Assembly: GCF_023555005.1 (NCBI RefSeq)
Contig: NZ_JAMJPJ010000002.1
Location: 62,001-126,000, forward strand
Reading direction: 5' to 3'
Source of the DNA: Halomonas llamarensis
Lineage (GTDB): Bacteria > Pseudomonadota > Gammaproteobacteria > Pseudomonadales > Halomonadaceae
DNA: 64,000 bases
Each line of letters begins with the position of its first letter. Positions within the stretch are counted from its first letter, which is position 1. The position numbers were made by a program, and so were the translations under genes. A model generated the notes under the pieces. The model searched no databases and was not told the DNA's origin. It saw only the letters and a program-made list of their open reading frames with translations. This document shows positions 39,881 to 49,645 of this stretch, piece by piece.

Positions 39881-40638
39881 CCCTGCGAGATAAGCTGACC
39901 AGCATCAAGTTTTAATACACGATCTTGGTGGGCGGCAAGGTCTGGGTCGTGTGTCACGATAACAAACGCACAGGCGCTTTCTTTGGCCAACTCATCCATC
40001 AGCGCCAAAATCGTTCCAGCGGTAGTTTGATCCAGGTTGCCCGTTGGCTCGTCCATTAACACAAGGCTTGGGTCAGTCACCAAGGCCCGCGCAATTGCCA
40101 CACGCTGACGCTCGCCCCCGGATAACTCGCCGGGCTTATGATCCGCCCGACCTTCCATACCCACTCGCGTCAGCAGCGCCAATGCTCGCTTTTCCGCTTC
40201 GCGCTTACGCTGACCGCGAATAATCAGCGGCAATGCGGCATTTTCTACCGCAGTAAACTCCGCTAGCAAGTGGTGAAACTGATACACAAAGCCAATATAG
40301 CGGTTGCGAAAACGCCCTAATGCGGCCTCACCCAATCCAGCCAGTGATTCTCCGCCAATCACTACCCTGCCTGAGGTGGGGCGGTCCAACCCGCCCATCA
40401 AATTCAGTAACGTCGTTTTGCCCGAACCCGAGCTACCCACCACGGCAACACGCTCGCCTGCACGCACGCTTAGTGAAAGGTTACTCAGCACGGTGAGATC
40501 GCGCGGCCCTTCGCTGTAGGTTTTTGTTAGCGCTTGACACTCCAACATCACCGGCGCTGTCTCTGTGCAAGCAGTTCCCTCAGTGGAGGAATCTTCTTGT
40601 GAAGACCGTTTTTGCATAGACGATTTTGGTATGGGCAT
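39877..40638 (-). CDS. lolD: Lipoprotein-releasing system ATP-binding protein LolD
   Basis: ABC ATPase that powers extraction of outer-membrane lipoproteins from the inner membrane. 253 aa: VVGSSGSGKTTLLNLMGGLDRP (Walker A, LolD-typical), IGFVYQFHHLLAEFTAVENAALP (LolD signature), ELSGGERQRVAIARAL, VLMDEPTGNLD. ATG 40638 is 7 bases after AAGGA; an earlier ATG at 40656 overlaps the permease stop. A roughly 35-residue Ser/Glu-rich N-terminal extension precedes the domain. Only one permease gene accompanies it. Confidence 0.93.
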   Translation of the reverse strand: MPIPKSSMQKRSSQEDSSTEGTACTETAPVMLECQALTKTYSEGPRDLTVLSNLSLSVRAGERVAVVGSSGSGKTTLLNLMGGLDRPTSGRVVIGGESLAGLGEAALGRFRNRYIGFVYQFHHLLAEFTAVENAALPLIIRGQRKREAEKRALALLTRVGMEGRADHKPGELSGGERQRVAIARALVTDPSLVLMDEPTGNLDQTTAGTILALMDELAKESACAFVIVTHDPDLAAHQDRVLKLDAGQLISQG

Positions 40639-40648
40639 AGCAGCATCC

Positions 40649-41890
40649 TTACTCATAGCGCAATACATCGGCAGGCTGTACACGGGCAGCGCGCCAAGCG
40701 GGATAGAGGGTCGAGAGGAACGTCAGCCCAAAGGCTGCCGCCACGATACGGCTGACATCGCCCCAATACAGACGCGAGGGCAAGTCGCTGATGAAGTAGA
40801 CACCGGCATCAAGGAACTGGATGCCCAGCACCGCTTCTACCCAACCAATCACATCCGAGATAGTCAGCGCCAGCGCCACGCCAATCAGCACCCCGATGAC
40901 GATACCCATCACCCCGATGGCCAACCCCTGAACAATAAAAATACCCATGATCGAACGTGGCGTCGCGCCAATCGTACGCAAAATCGCAATGTCTGCGCGT
41001 TTGTCGGTCACTACCATGACAAGCGTCGAGACGATATTGAAGGCAGCCACCGCGATAATCACCGTCAACAGCAGTGCAATCATGCGCTTTTCCATCTGGA
41101 TGGCTTGAAACAGATTGCCGTGGGAATAGGTCCAGTCGCTGCCGCGATAATTGGGCCCAAGATCATTGATAATATCCTGGGTTACCTGGCCCGCGACAAA
41201 GAGATCATCCAGTTCGACACGAATACCGCCAACCGCCTCGCCCAAACGCGCTAACGTTTGCATATCCTCTATATGGGCGTAGGCCAAATTGGCATCAAGA
41301 TCCGCGCCTACGCTAAAAATTCCGCTGACCGTAAAGCGTTTTAAGCGCGGAAACACCCCGGCAGGCGTGATGGAGGCTTCGGGCACCAGCAGCGTGACGC
41401 GATCCCCCGCGCCAACGCCAAGTTGGCGCGCAAGCATTGAGCCTAACACCACATTCCACTCACCAGGCTTTAAGTCATCCAAACTCCCCTGACGCATATG
41501 CTCGCCAATAATCGATACCTGATTTTCCCAGTCAGGGTGAATGCCGTTCACCATAGCGCCTTGGTTGCGGCCATTAATTGAAAACATGCCCTGCTGTTCC
41601 ACATACGGGGCAGCGCCGATCACTCGCTCGCGCTCAACCAGCTCGCTTGCCAGCGACTCCCACTCCACAAGCCCACTGCGGGATTCAATTTTGGTGTGCG
41701 GCACCATGCCCAAAATGCGTGTGCGTAGCTCATGGTCGAAGCCGTTCATCACCGAGAGCACAAGAATTAAAACGGCAACCCCGAGCATCAACCCCAGCAT
41801 CGAGGTGAGAGAAATAAACGAAATGAAATGGTTCCGGCGTTTAGCGCGCACATAGCGCAGCCCCACCAGAAAAGGCAATCGATCAAGCAT
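40649..41890 (-). CDS. Lipoprotein-releasing permease, LolC/LolE family
   Basis: 413-aa inner-membrane permease: first helix in a segment ending VLILVLSVMNGFDHELRTRI, a large periplasmic domain (about 50-260), then three helices from MIALLLTVIIAVAAFNIVSTL. DKRADIAILRTIGATPRSIMGIF is the coupling loop contacting LolD. ATG 41890 chosen 8 bases after AAGGA. It is the only permease in the locus, so the transporter may be a LolF-type homodimer rather than a LolC-LolE heterodimer, unless a second gene lies elsewhere. Sequence alone does not settle LolC, LolE or LolF. Confidence 0.9.
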   Translation of the reverse strand: MLDRLPFLVGLRYVRAKRRNHFISFISLTSMLGLMLGVAVLILVLSVMNGFDHELRTRILGMVPHTKIESRSGLVEWESLASELVERERVIGAAPYVEQQGMFSINGRNQGAMVNGIHPDWENQVSIIGEHMRQGSLDDLKPGEWNVVLGSMLARQLGVGAGDRVTLLVPEASITPAGVFPRLKRFTVSGIFSVGADLDANLAYAHIEDMQTLARLGEAVGGIRVELDDLFVAGQVTQDIINDLGPNYRGSDWTYSHGNLFQAIQMEKRMIALLLTVIIAVAAFNIVSTLVMVVTDKRADIAILRTIGATPRSIMGIFIVQGLAIGVMGIVIGVLIGVALALTISDVIGWVEAVLGIQFLDAGVYFISDLPSRLYWGDVSRIVAAAFGLTFLSTLYPAWRAARVQPADVLRYE

Positions 41891-42014
41891 GGCAGTCATC
41901 CTTATCAGCGAACGCTCATGGTACGGTTTTTTTCACTTGCCTGCATGCGCCCGCCGCGCCTTTAGGTTTATCATGGCGCGATTTTTCTGGCATAGACCCA
42001 CATGAGGCTTTACG

Positions 42015-43088
42015 TTGGCAACGACGACTTTCCGCTTGCTGCCTGAATGGCACCCTCAAGATGCCATTCAGCTCACCTGGCCGCGCCCTGGCGGCGATTG
42101 GGCACCGCTACTTTCCCGTATTGAGGCAACGCTTGAGCGCATTGTGCTTGCCAGCGTGCGCTATCAGCGCGTGCTTATCAGCGCGCCCGACAGCGCGACG
42201 CAAATACGTTTAGCACAAACCTTTGCCGCTTACGGCGTCGCACCGCACCTCCTTTGTCTCCTCGTGGCCGAAAGCGATGATACCTGGGCACGGGACCACG
42301 GACCTATCAGCGTCATCAATGCGCAAAGCGAGCTCTGCCTTTTGGACTACCCGTTCACCGGTTGGGGTGGAAAATTCCCCGCAACGCGGGACAATCAGCT
42401 GACTCAGCGCCTCGACGAAGCGAATGTCTGGGCTTGCCCTGTGGCGTCACGCGATATCGTGCTTGAAGGCGGCGGCATCGAAACCGATGGTTTGGGCACA
42501 CTGCTCACGACCGAAGCGTGCCTGTTAAACCCCAACCGTAACGCTGAGCTTTCGCGTGGCGATATCGAAGCCAAACTGGCACGCGATTTGGGTATCGAGC
42601 GCGTCTTATGGCTTAAAAACGGCTATCTAGAAGGCGATGACACCGATAGCCATATCGATACGCTGGCCCGCTTCTGTGCTCCTGATACCATTGCCTACGT
42701 GCGCTGCGACAACCCCGCTGACCCGCATTTTTCGGCATTAAAAGCGATGGAAGCGGAGTTACAAGCGTTTCATCAAGTAAACGGTGAGCCGTACCGTCTT
42801 ATCCCTTTACCGTGGCCGGAGCCGTGCTATGACCCGGAAGATGGACATCGTCTACCCGCCACCTACGCTAACTTTTTGATCATCAACGACGCGGTGCTCG
42901 TGCCCAGTTACGCCGACCCAGCTGATGTGGTCGCACTGAATGCGCTGGCCGTAGCGTTTCCCGAACATACGTTGATTCCCATCGACTGCACCAGCGTGAT
43001 TCGCCAACACGGCAGCCTACACTGCCTAACCATGCAGCTGCCGCAAGGCAGTATCAATCACGCGCTTTTTGCACAGGAGTCATCATGA
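42015..43088 (+). CDS. aguA: Agmatine deiminase
   Basis: Converts agmatine to N-carbamoylputrescine and ammonia. 357 aa, guanidino-modifying-enzyme fold: PEWHPQDAIQLTWPRPGGDW, DDTWARDHGPISV, ASRDIVLEGGGIETDG, GDDTDSHIDTLARF with catalytic His, and the nucleophile Cys near the end in RQHGSLHCLTMQLP. The only in-frame start is TTG at 42015, 7 bases after GAGG; no nearby in-frame ATG exists. Forms the putrescine route with aguB, overlapping it by ATGA. Confidence 0.95.
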   Translation: MATTTFRLLPEWHPQDAIQLTWPRPGGDWAPLLSRIEATLERIVLASVRYQRVLISAPDSATQIRLAQTFAAYGVAPHLLCLLVAESDDTWARDHGPISVINAQSELCLLDYPFTGWGGKFPATRDNQLTQRLDEANVWACPVASRDIVLEGGGIETDGLGTLLTTEACLLNPNRNAELSRGDIEAKLARDLGIERVLWLKNGYLEGDDTDSHIDTLARFCAPDTIAYVRCDNPADPHFSALKAMEAELQAFHQVNGEPYRLIPLPWPEPCYDPEDGHRLPATYANFLIINDAVLVPSYADPADVVALNALAVAFPEHTLIPIDCTSVIRQHGSLHCLTMQLPQGSINHALFAQESS

Positions 43089-43987
43089 CGACAACGTTGA
43101 CCGTAGGGCTCGTTCAGCAGCCCGCGTGGCCGGACAAAGCCCAGAGCCTCGCTGAAAGCGAGGTCGGCATCCGCGCGGTGGCCAGGCAAGGAGCTGAACT
43201 GGTGCTGCTGCAAGAGCTGCACGCCACCCACTATTTTTGCCAATACGAAGATCCGGCCCTTTTCGATCTTGCCGAATCGCTCGACGGCCCCACTGGGCAG
43301 CGCTTGGCTCAGCTGGCCCAGGAACTCGAAATTGTGCTGGTGGGATCGATCTTTGAGCGCCGCGCGGCGGGGCTTTATCACAACACCGCCGTGGTGTACG
43401 ACCGCGATAAAGGCCGCGTGGGGCACTACCGTAAAATGCATATCCCCGATGACCCTGGCTTTTACGAGAAATTTTACTTCACGCAAGGCGATGTGGACGA
43501 AAGCCGTCAGGAAGGTTTTACTCCCATCAACACGTCGGTAGGCAAACTAGGCGTACTGGTATGTTGGGATCAGTGGTACCCGGAAGCAGCACGCTTAATG
43601 GCGCTCGCCGGCGCCGAGCTTTTGCTCTACCCCACCGCTATCGGCTGGGACCCGCGCGACGATGACGCCGAAAAACAACGGCAAAAAGACGCCTGGACGC
43701 TGATTCAGCGCGCTCACGGTGTGGCCAACGGCTTACCCGTTCTAGCGGCTAATCGCGTCGGGTTTGAAGCCGATCTATCAGGTGTGGGCGATGGCGTACA
43801 ATTTTGGGGAGGAAGCTTTATTAGCGGCCCGCAAGGCGAACTGCTTGCTCATGCGGGAGAGGAGACCGAGCAGCTGGTCGTGACACTGGACATGGAGCGC
43901 TGCGAGAACATGCGTCGCATCTGGCCGTATCTGCGCGACCGGCGTATTGACGCCTACGGCGACTTAACACGCCGTTACCGTGACTAA
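43085..43987 (+). CDS. aguB: N-carbamoylputrescine amidase
   Basis: Nitrilase-superfamily enzyme releasing putrescine. 300 aa with the Glu-Lys-Cys triad: Glu in LVLLQELHATHYFCQ, Lys in RKMHIPDDPGFYEKFYFTQG and Cys in LGVLVCWDQWYPEAAR. The downstream partner of aguA with a 4-base overlap, making a complete agmatine-to-putrescine module. No arginine decarboxylase gene is in the window. Confidence 0.96.
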   Translation: MTTTLTVGLVQQPAWPDKAQSLAESEVGIRAVARQGAELVLLQELHATHYFCQYEDPALFDLAESLDGPTGQRLAQLAQELEIVLVGSIFERRAAGLYHNTAVVYDRDKGRVGHYRKMHIPDDPGFYEKFYFTQGDVDESRQEGFTPINTSVGKLGVLVCWDQWYPEAARLMALAGAELLLYPTAIGWDPRDDDAEKQRQKDAWTLIQRAHGVANGLPVLAANRVGFEADLSGVGDGVQFWGGSFISGPQGELLAHAGEETEQLVVTLDMERCENMRRIWPYLRDRRIDAYGDLTRRYRD

Positions 43988-43998
43988 CCACAAAAACA

Positions 43999-44027
43999 CC
44001 ACGGCCTGCTATGAAAGCGGGCCGTGG
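43999..44027. terminator. Bidirectional stem-loop between aguB and the Nudix-ThiE gene
   Basis: CCACGGCCTGCT (43999-44010) pairs with AGCGGGCCGTGG (44016-44027), 12 bp with one G-T pair, loop ATGAA. On the minus strand it is followed by TGTTTTTG, so it probably ends the Nudix-ThiE transcript; the plus-strand T-run is weak. Confidence 0.7.
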
Positions 44028-44055
44028 CGTTTGCCTACTGCCTCTACTTTCAGTT

Positions 44056-45012
44056 TTATTTCCAGAAATCGCGAATCGACGCGATACCTTGAGCGCCCAC
44101 GGCGCGGGCATGATTGGCATCAAAGCGCGTCATCCCACCTAAGGCGAAGACAGGCATGCCTGCACGCTCCACGAGCTGCTGAAAATCGTGCCAGCCCACA
44201 GGAGGCACGTCCGGGTGCGACGGTGTCGTGCGAAGCGGCGAGAGGGTCACGAAATCGCAGCCGAGCATCGCGGCCTGCTTCAGCTGGGCCGTGTTATGCG
44301 TTGAAGCTGAGAGCCACTTGTTTTCCGCAATCGGCCGACGCTCTAGCTGCATCAAGCGCTCACTGGTCAATTGAATGCCATCGGCGTCAACATCGTCTAA
44401 CAGCGCAGGCTCTGCGTTTAGCAGTAAACGCGCCCCTTGATGACGACAAAGCGCCAGTGCACGCTGCGCACGTGCGACAAAGGCGTCGTGATCAAGTCCC
44501 TTGGCACGTAGTTGCACCAGGCGAATATTGTCTTCCTTGAGAGCGCGTTCTAGGCGAGCATCAAAGCGCGCTTCGTCCGTTTCTTCACCGGTAATCAAAT
44601 ACTCGGTAGGCAGCATGACCGCACGTAAAATCGGCAGATTCGCGGCGGGAAACGGGTAGTTAGCCAACTCATTCATTGGCACCCAGCGCACCGCTTGACC
44701 TTCACGACCGAATGGCTCGCCAGAGAACGCATGGACCTGCCACACATCAAGCAAAATGTGCTTATCCGGGTATTCGTGATGCACACGAATCAACGGCTGG
44801 GCGCACGAAATCTCCACCCCCAGCTCTTCGTGAAGCTCGCGCTTCAACCCTTCCAAACCGGTTTCGTAGGGTGCCAATTTACCGCCGGGAAACTCCCAAA
44901 GGCCGCCATGGTCGACATTAGACGGTCGACGCGCAATCAATACTTGCTTCTGATCGGCACTAATCATTGCAGCCGCAGCAACGTGTACTCGTCGTTTTAC
45001 CATTACATTCAT
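44056..45012 (-). CDS. Nudix hydrolase fused to a thiamine-phosphate-synthase-like domain
   Basis: Two-domain protein, about 318 aa. The N-terminal half is MutT-like, with a Nudix box (GGKLAPYETGLEGLKRELHEE in outline) and likely sanitises oxidised dGTP. The C-terminal half (from about 145) is ThiE/TenI-like: RLVQLRAKGLDHDAF, LLLNAEPALLDDVDADGIQLT, FVTLSPLRTTPSHPDV and GGMTRFDANHARAVGAQGIASI. This fusion is common in gammaproteobacteria near argJ and secA. The ThiE half may not be catalytic. Starts at 45012 or 45003 are equally possible; a longer GTG frame begins at 45051. Confidence 0.88.
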   Translation of the reverse strand: MNVMVKRRVHVAAAAMISADQKQVLIARRPSNVDHGGLWEFPGGKLAPYETGLEGLKRELHEELGVEISCAQPLIRVHHEYPDKHILLDVWQVHAFSGEPFGREGQAVRWVPMNELANYPFPAANLPILRAVMLPTEYLITGEETDEARFDARLERALKEDNIRLVQLRAKGLDHDAFVARAQRALALCRHQGARLLLNAEPALLDDVDADGIQLTSERLMQLERRPIAENKWLSASTHNTAQLKQAAMLGCDFVTLSPLRTTPSHPDVPPVGWHDFQQLVERAGMPVFALGGMTRFDANHARAVGAQGIASIRDFWK

Positions 45013-45099
45013 TGCATCTGTATCCACTAATTTGCTTACCGTCCGCACCACTTCGCTATCCTCTTGCTCAGGCTTGCTCTCGATTTCGCTTTGAGCAAT

Positions 45100-46329
45100 T
45101 TAGCTTCGGTAGTCGGCGTTAATCGACACATAGTCATGGGAGAGATCAGACGTCCACACCGTGGCACTCTGCTCTCCCCGCCCTAATTTAATGCCGATGG
45201 TAATCTCTTCACGCGCCATCACAGCGCTCCCTGATTCTTCGTTATAACGGGGTGCGCGCCCACCGTCTTCCACAATCCGCACTTCATCAAGGTCGATCAC
45301 CACGCGATTAACATCGAAATCGTTAACCGGTGCTCGACCCACCGCGGCGAGAATACGTCCCCAGTTAGCATCCGAGGCGTAAAGCGCGGTTTTCACCAGC
45401 GGCGAATGCGCGACGGTAAACGCCACATCCAGCGCTTCTTGACGCGATTGTGCTTGCTCCACTTGCAGCGTGACGAATTTGGTCGCGCCTTCGCCATCCC
45501 GAATAATCGCTTGGGCAAGCTCTGTCATGACGCGCTGCAAGCCGTTACGGAAAATCGTGATGTGCTCTTGGGTTTCGATCACTGCTGATTCGCCCGTCGC
45601 CGCCAACATACAGGCATCGTTGGTCGAGGTATCGCTATCCACGGTAATGCAGTTAAACGAGCGATCTACCGTCTCACGTAACAACTGCTGCAATAGCGGC
45701 TGCGCGACGGTGGCATCTGTCACCACGAACCCCAGCATGGTAGCCATGTTGGGCTTAATCATGCCGGAACCTTTGGTGATCCCATTAATCGTGACGCACT
45801 TATCACCCAGCTCCACCACGACACTGGCTCCTTTGGGGACGGTATCGGTGGTGAGGATGCCCTCGCCTGCTTGCTGCCAAGCGGATCCACTACTGTCGCA
45901 GGCTTTTAGTGCCTCGGGAATACCGGCTAGCAGCGCATCCATCGGCAACGGCTCACCGATCACCCCGGTAGAGAAAGGCAATACGGCTTCCGGCGAGACA
46001 CCGGCGTGCTCGGCCAAGGCGTCACAGCTTTTTTTGGCATCGCGCATGCCCACCTCGCCAGTACCGGCGTTGGCGTTGCCGGTGTTAATCAACCAATAGC
46101 GCGGTGTTTGTTGACGCACCTGGCAGTCGGCTAGGTGCGCTTTTGCCACGTGTACCGGCGCGGCACAAAACGCATTTCGGGTAAACACACCCGCCATGGT
46201 GGCCGCTTCGGGTAGCTCAATGACCACAAGGTCGCGACGTCCCGGTTTTTTAATCCCTGCCATGGTGCTACCCAGGCGAACCCCTTTGATCGTGGGCATT
46301 GCCGGAAAAGGCACGTTTCCTACCGCCAT
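45100..46329 (-). CDS. argJ: Bifunctional glutamate N-acetyltransferase / amino-acid acetyltransferase
   Basis: Recycles the acetyl group in cyclic arginine synthesis. 409 aa proenzyme that self-cleaves before a Thr: the site is ITKGSGMIKPNMATMLGFV, expected to split at MA-T. DSDTSTNDACMLAATG and NWGRILAAVGRA are further family motifs. Between secA and the Nudix-ThiE gene, as in Pseudomonas. Confidence 0.96.
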   Translation of the reverse strand: MAVGNVPFPAMPTIKGVRLGSTMAGIKKPGRRDLVVIELPEAATMAGVFTRNAFCAAPVHVAKAHLADCQVRQQTPRYWLINTGNANAGTGEVGMRDAKKSCDALAEHAGVSPEAVLPFSTGVIGEPLPMDALLAGIPEALKACDSSGSAWQQAGEGILTTDTVPKGASVVVELGDKCVTINGITKGSGMIKPNMATMLGFVVTDATVAQPLLQQLLRETVDRSFNCITVDSDTSTNDACMLAATGESAVIETQEHITIFRNGLQRVMTELAQAIIRDGEGATKFVTLQVEQAQSRQEALDVAFTVAHSPLVKTALYASDANWGRILAAVGRAPVNDFDVNRVVIDLDEVRIVEDGGRAPRYNEESGSAVMAREEITIGIKLGRGEQSATVWTSDLSHDYVSINADYRS

Positions 46330-46385
46330 GTCATCCTTCCTTCACCGTTGAAGATGGCCAAAAATGAATTAGCTATGGCTTAAGC

Positions 46386-49124
46386 TTAATTAAGCTTACC
46401 GCAGCACTGCTTGTACTTTTTGCCTGACCCACAGGGGCAAGGATCATTACGCCCTACTTTGGGTCCTTCACGCCGCACTGGGCGGCCATCGCCCCCCGGT
46501 AGCGGCTCGGCTTCTGTATCGCTGGCATTATCCGCAGCTGGGTCGTCATGACGGCTATCAGCGGTTGCCTGCTCACGTTCAAGCGCTTCACGGCGCTTGG
46601 CTTCAAGGGCTTCCACTTCTTCTGGCTGACGCACTTGGACATGGCTTAGAATACGTGTCACATCGGCTTTAATGTTGGTCAGCAGATACTGGAAGAGTTC
46701 GAACGACTCACGCTTATATTCTTGCTTGGGGTTTTTCTGCGCATAGCCCCGCAGGTGAATGCCTCGACGCAAATGGTCCATCGACTGAAGGTGTTCTTTC
46801 CAACGGGTATCCAACACCTGCAACATGACCTGTTTTTCGAATCGATGCATCAGCGTCTCACCTGCGGCTTCCACTTTAGCCGCGTAGGCTTCACGGTGCA
46901 TGGTTTGCAGGCGCTCACGCAGCTTTTCTTCGCTAAAGCGCTCATCCTCTTTGGCCCACTGCACCACCGGCGTCTCTAGATTGAACTCCGTTTTCAAGTG
47001 CGCCTCAAGCCCCGCGAGATCCCATTGTTCGGCCAGGCTCTGCGGCGGCACAAAATCACTAATGGCGCCATCCATGACCTCTTCGCGTATGCCGACAACC
47101 GCGTCTGACACATCGTCTGAAGCGAGGATTTCATTACGCTGTTCGTAGATAACGCGACGTTGGTCATTGGCCACGTCGTCGTACTCAAGAAGCTGCTTGC
47201 GGATATCGAAGTTGCGCCCTTCGACTTTCTTCTGAGCACGCTCCACCGCGTTAGAGACCATTTTGTGCTCAATCGCCTCACCGTGTTCAAGCCCTAATGC
47301 CTGCATCAAACGCTTAACACGATCTGAGCCAAACAAGCGCATCAAGCTATCTTCCAGCGATAGGAAGAAACGCGTGGAGCCAGGATCCCCCTGACGCCCT
47401 GCACGACCCCGCAGCTGGTTATCAATCCGACGCGACTCATGGCGTTCAGAGCCTACCACGTGCAAGCCACCTGCTTCGAGAACTGCATCGTGACGCTTTT
47501 GCCATTCGGCTTTGACTGTATCGATCTGCGCTTGGGTGGGGTTTTCCAGCTTCGCGACTTCGGCCTCCCAATTCCCCCCTAGCACAATATCGGTACCACG
47601 ACCGGCCATATTGGTGGCAATCGTCACTGCACCGGGACGACCAGCCTGGGCGATAATTTCGGCTTCACTCTGGTGCTGCTTCGCATTGAGGACGTTAAAA
47701 TCAACTTTCGCCTCACGCATCAAATTAGCCAGATATTCAGACGTTTCGATAGAAGCCGTACCCACCAGAACCGGACGACCGGCTTCGGTTTCCGTTCTTA
47801 CGTCTTTGATGATCGCTTCAAATTTTTCTTCGGCACTCAGGAAAACAAGGTCGTTTAAGTCTTTCCGCACGAGCGGCCGGTTGGTCGGGATAACTACTAC
47901 GTCGAGGCCGTAAATTTGACGGAATTCGAACGCTTCGGTATCGGCCGTACCGGTCATGCCCGCTAGCTTTTCGTAAAGACGGAAATAGTTCTGAAACGTG
48001 GTTGAGGCCAAGGTCTGGCTTTCACGTTGAACAGTGACGCCTTCTTTCGCTTCAACAGCCTGGTGTAAACCTTCCGACCAGCGACGTCCGGGCATACTGC
48101 GCCCAGTGTGCTCATCGACGATAACGACTTGGTCCTCACTGACGATGTAATCAACATCTTTGTGATAAAGGTGCCGGGCACGCAGGGCCGAGTGCATGTG
48201 CTGAAGCAAGTTGAGGTTCTGGGCGGCATACAGCGAATCTTCTTCGCTTAACAATCCTTCTGCCCGCATCAACTCTTCGACTTTATTGTGACCCTGCTCG
48301 GTTAACTCGACCTGCTTGTGCTTTTCTTCGAGCAGAAAATCACCGACGACCGTCGGCTCATCACCTTCAATCTCTTCGCCCTTCTCTAAATGCTGGGCAA
48401 GCTGATTAACAACGCCATAAAGGTCAGTATTTTCATCCACCGCGCCCGAGATAATCAGTGGCGTGCGCGCTTCGTCGATCAAAATCGAGTCGACTTCATC
48501 GACAATCGCGTAGTGCAGTCCGCGCTGGACTTTATCGTCGAGCGAAAAGGCCATGTTGTCGCGTAGATAGTCGAAACCAAACTCATTGTTAGTTCCGTAC
48601 GTAATATCGCACTGATACGCGTGACGCTTTTCTGGCCCGGTTTGGCCGCTAAAAATCACCCCGACCGATAACCCTAAAAATTCATAAAGCGGCCGCATCC
48701 AGTCGGCATCACGACGGGCGAGATAGTCGTTAACCGTTACCACGTGAACGCCTTTAGCGGGCAGCGCATTAAGGTAGACGGAAAGCGTTGCAACCAGCGT
48801 TTTACCCTCACCGGTTTTCATCTCCGCAATACGGCCACGGTTCAATGTCATCCCGCCAACCATCTGCACATCGAAATGGCGCATTCCCATGACACGCTTG
48901 CTCGCCTCGCGAACCACCGCAAATGCGGTAGGCAACAAGCTGTCGAGCGGCTCCTCGTTATTGAGGCGCTGGCGTAGTTCTACCGTTTTATTTTGTAATG
49001 CTTCATCACTTAGGGCTTCAAATTCACCCTCGAGTGCACTGATGTGCTGGACGCTTTTATGCATCCGTTTAACGTCGCGGTCGTTTTTTGATCCGACCAC
49101 CTTGCGCAATAAATTATTGATCAT
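46386..49124 (-). CDS. secA: Preprotein translocase ATPase SecA
   Basis: Motor of the Sec pathway. 912 aa: N-terminal [20 protein letters not shown], Walker [14 protein letters not shown], Walker [14 protein letters not shown], motif [15 protein letters not shown], and the C-terminal zinc/SecB-binding tail [13 protein letters not shown]. Ribosome site is weak (GGA before ATG), leaving room for upstream control. Preceded, 59 bp upstream on the same strand, by the small exported ORF described below. Confidence 0.98.
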   Translation of the reverse strand: MINNLLRKVVGSKNDRDVKRMHKSVQHISALEGEFEALSDEALQNKTVELRQRLNNEEPLDSLLPTAFAVVREASKRVMGMRHFDVQMVGGMTLNRGRIAEMKTGEGKTLVATLSVYLNALPAKGVHVVTVNDYLARRDADWMRPLYEFLGLSVGVIFSGQTGPEKRHAYQCDITYGTNNEFGFDYLRDNMAFSLDDKVQRGLHYAIVDEVDSILIDEARTPLIISGAVDENTDLYGVVNQLAQHLEKGEEIEGDEPTVVGDFLLEEKHKQVELTEQGHNKVEELMRAEGLLSEEDSLYAAQNLNLLQHMHSALRARHLYHKDVDYIVSEDQVVIVDEHTGRSMPGRRWSEGLHQAVEAKEGVTVQRESQTLASTTFQNYFRLYEKLAGMTGTADTEAFEFRQIYGLDVVVIPTNRPLVRKDLNDLVFLSAEEKFEAIIKDVRTETEAGRPVLVGTASIETSEYLANLMREAKVDFNVLNAKQHQSEAEIIAQAGRPGAVTIATNMAGRGTDIVLGGNWEAEVAKLENPTQAQIDTVKAEWQKRHDAVLEAGGLHVVGSERHESRRIDNQLRGRAGRQGDPGSTRFFLSLEDSLMRLFGSDRVKRLMQALGLEHGEAIEHKMVSNAVERAQKKVEGRNFDIRKQLLEYDDVANDQRRVIYEQRNEILASDDVSDAVVGIREEVMDGAISDFVPPQSLAEQWDLAGLEAHLKTEFNLETPVVQWAKEDERFSEEKLRERLQTMHREAYAAKVEAAGETLMHRFEKQVMLQVLDTRWKEHLQSMDHLRRGIHLRGYAQKNPKQEYKRESFELFQYLLTNIKADVTRILSHVQVRQPEEVEALEAKRREALEREQATADSRHDDPAADNASDTEAEPLPGGDGRPVRREGPKVGRNDPCPCGSGKKYKQCCGKLN

Positions 49125-49170
49125 GAAACATCCAGTAAACTAGGCAGTGTGGTGTGTACCTTACCGATAG

Positions 49171-49206
49171 CAGGCAAATAACTTTAACTCGTCTTAGGTT
49201 TGCCTG
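49171..49206 (-). promoter_or_regulatory. Inverted repeat spanning the end of the SecM-like ORF
   Basis: CAGGCAAA (49171-49178) and TTTGCCTG (49199-49206), 8 bp with a 20-base loop that contains the stop codon of the upstream ORF. The 5' arm in the transcript lies in the Pro-Gly-Lys codons right after the RGPP codons, so a ribosome paused there would open it. It does not directly cover the secA ribosome site, which starts about 40 nt further on. Confidence 0.5.
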
Positions 49207-49555
49207 GCGGCCCACGCCGTGTCTGTACATCTTGCGCGGCGACCAAGGCCACGACCACAGTACGTACGAGCACTATGATTGATGTATGCTGTGCTCGGCG
49301 CAGCGAGGAAAAATGCGCGACAACGTAATGTCGCAATTGGCGCTTAAGCGCTATTCCCCGTGACCGCGCAAGCAATGCTGCCGACACCCAAAGATAGCTG
49401 TATACGCTGCGCTCACCATTTCGAAGTACTTCCGCCGGGTGTAAACTTGCCGGCAACAAGCAGCTGACAAGAAGCCCGGCTAACCACCAGCGCGCCGCGG
49501 CGTACCGGCGTGGCGACCGGGACGAACTCAACGTAGCGTTTGAGGTAGCAAACAT
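49184..49555 (-). CDS. Small exported protein upstream of secA; candidate SecM-like arrest peptide
   Basis: 123 aa, no family recognised. N-terminus: RR-containing basic region, hydrophobic core WWLAGLLVSCLLPA (23-36), then LHPAE; either a Sec signal peptide or, because LVSC fits a lipobox, a lipoprotein signal. The middle is basic. The C-terminus is LVAAQDVQTRRGPPGKPKTS: R114-G115-P116-P117 followed by six residues. Position, export signal and a terminal Arg-x-Pro-Pro run parallel SecM (RAGP) and ApdA/ApdP (RAPP). Start at ATG 49555, 11 bases after AGGAG; the longer frame from 49690 runs into the divergent dciA. Coding status is not proven: no homologue was checked and the span is short. Confidence 0.6.
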   Translation of the reverse strand: MFATSNATLSSSRSPRRYAAARWWLAGLLVSCLLPASLHPAEVLRNGERSVYSYLWVSAALLARSRGIALKRQLRHYVVAHFSSLRRAQHTSIIVLVRTVVVALVAAQDVQTRRGPPGKPKTS

Positions 49556-49645
49556 GCGGTGAGGCGCTCCTGAGCGTGTTGGCTGATAAATAATGAAACC
49601 GTCATTCTCCCCTGCCAGATGATAGGACGCTGAGGAGTTAAGCGC

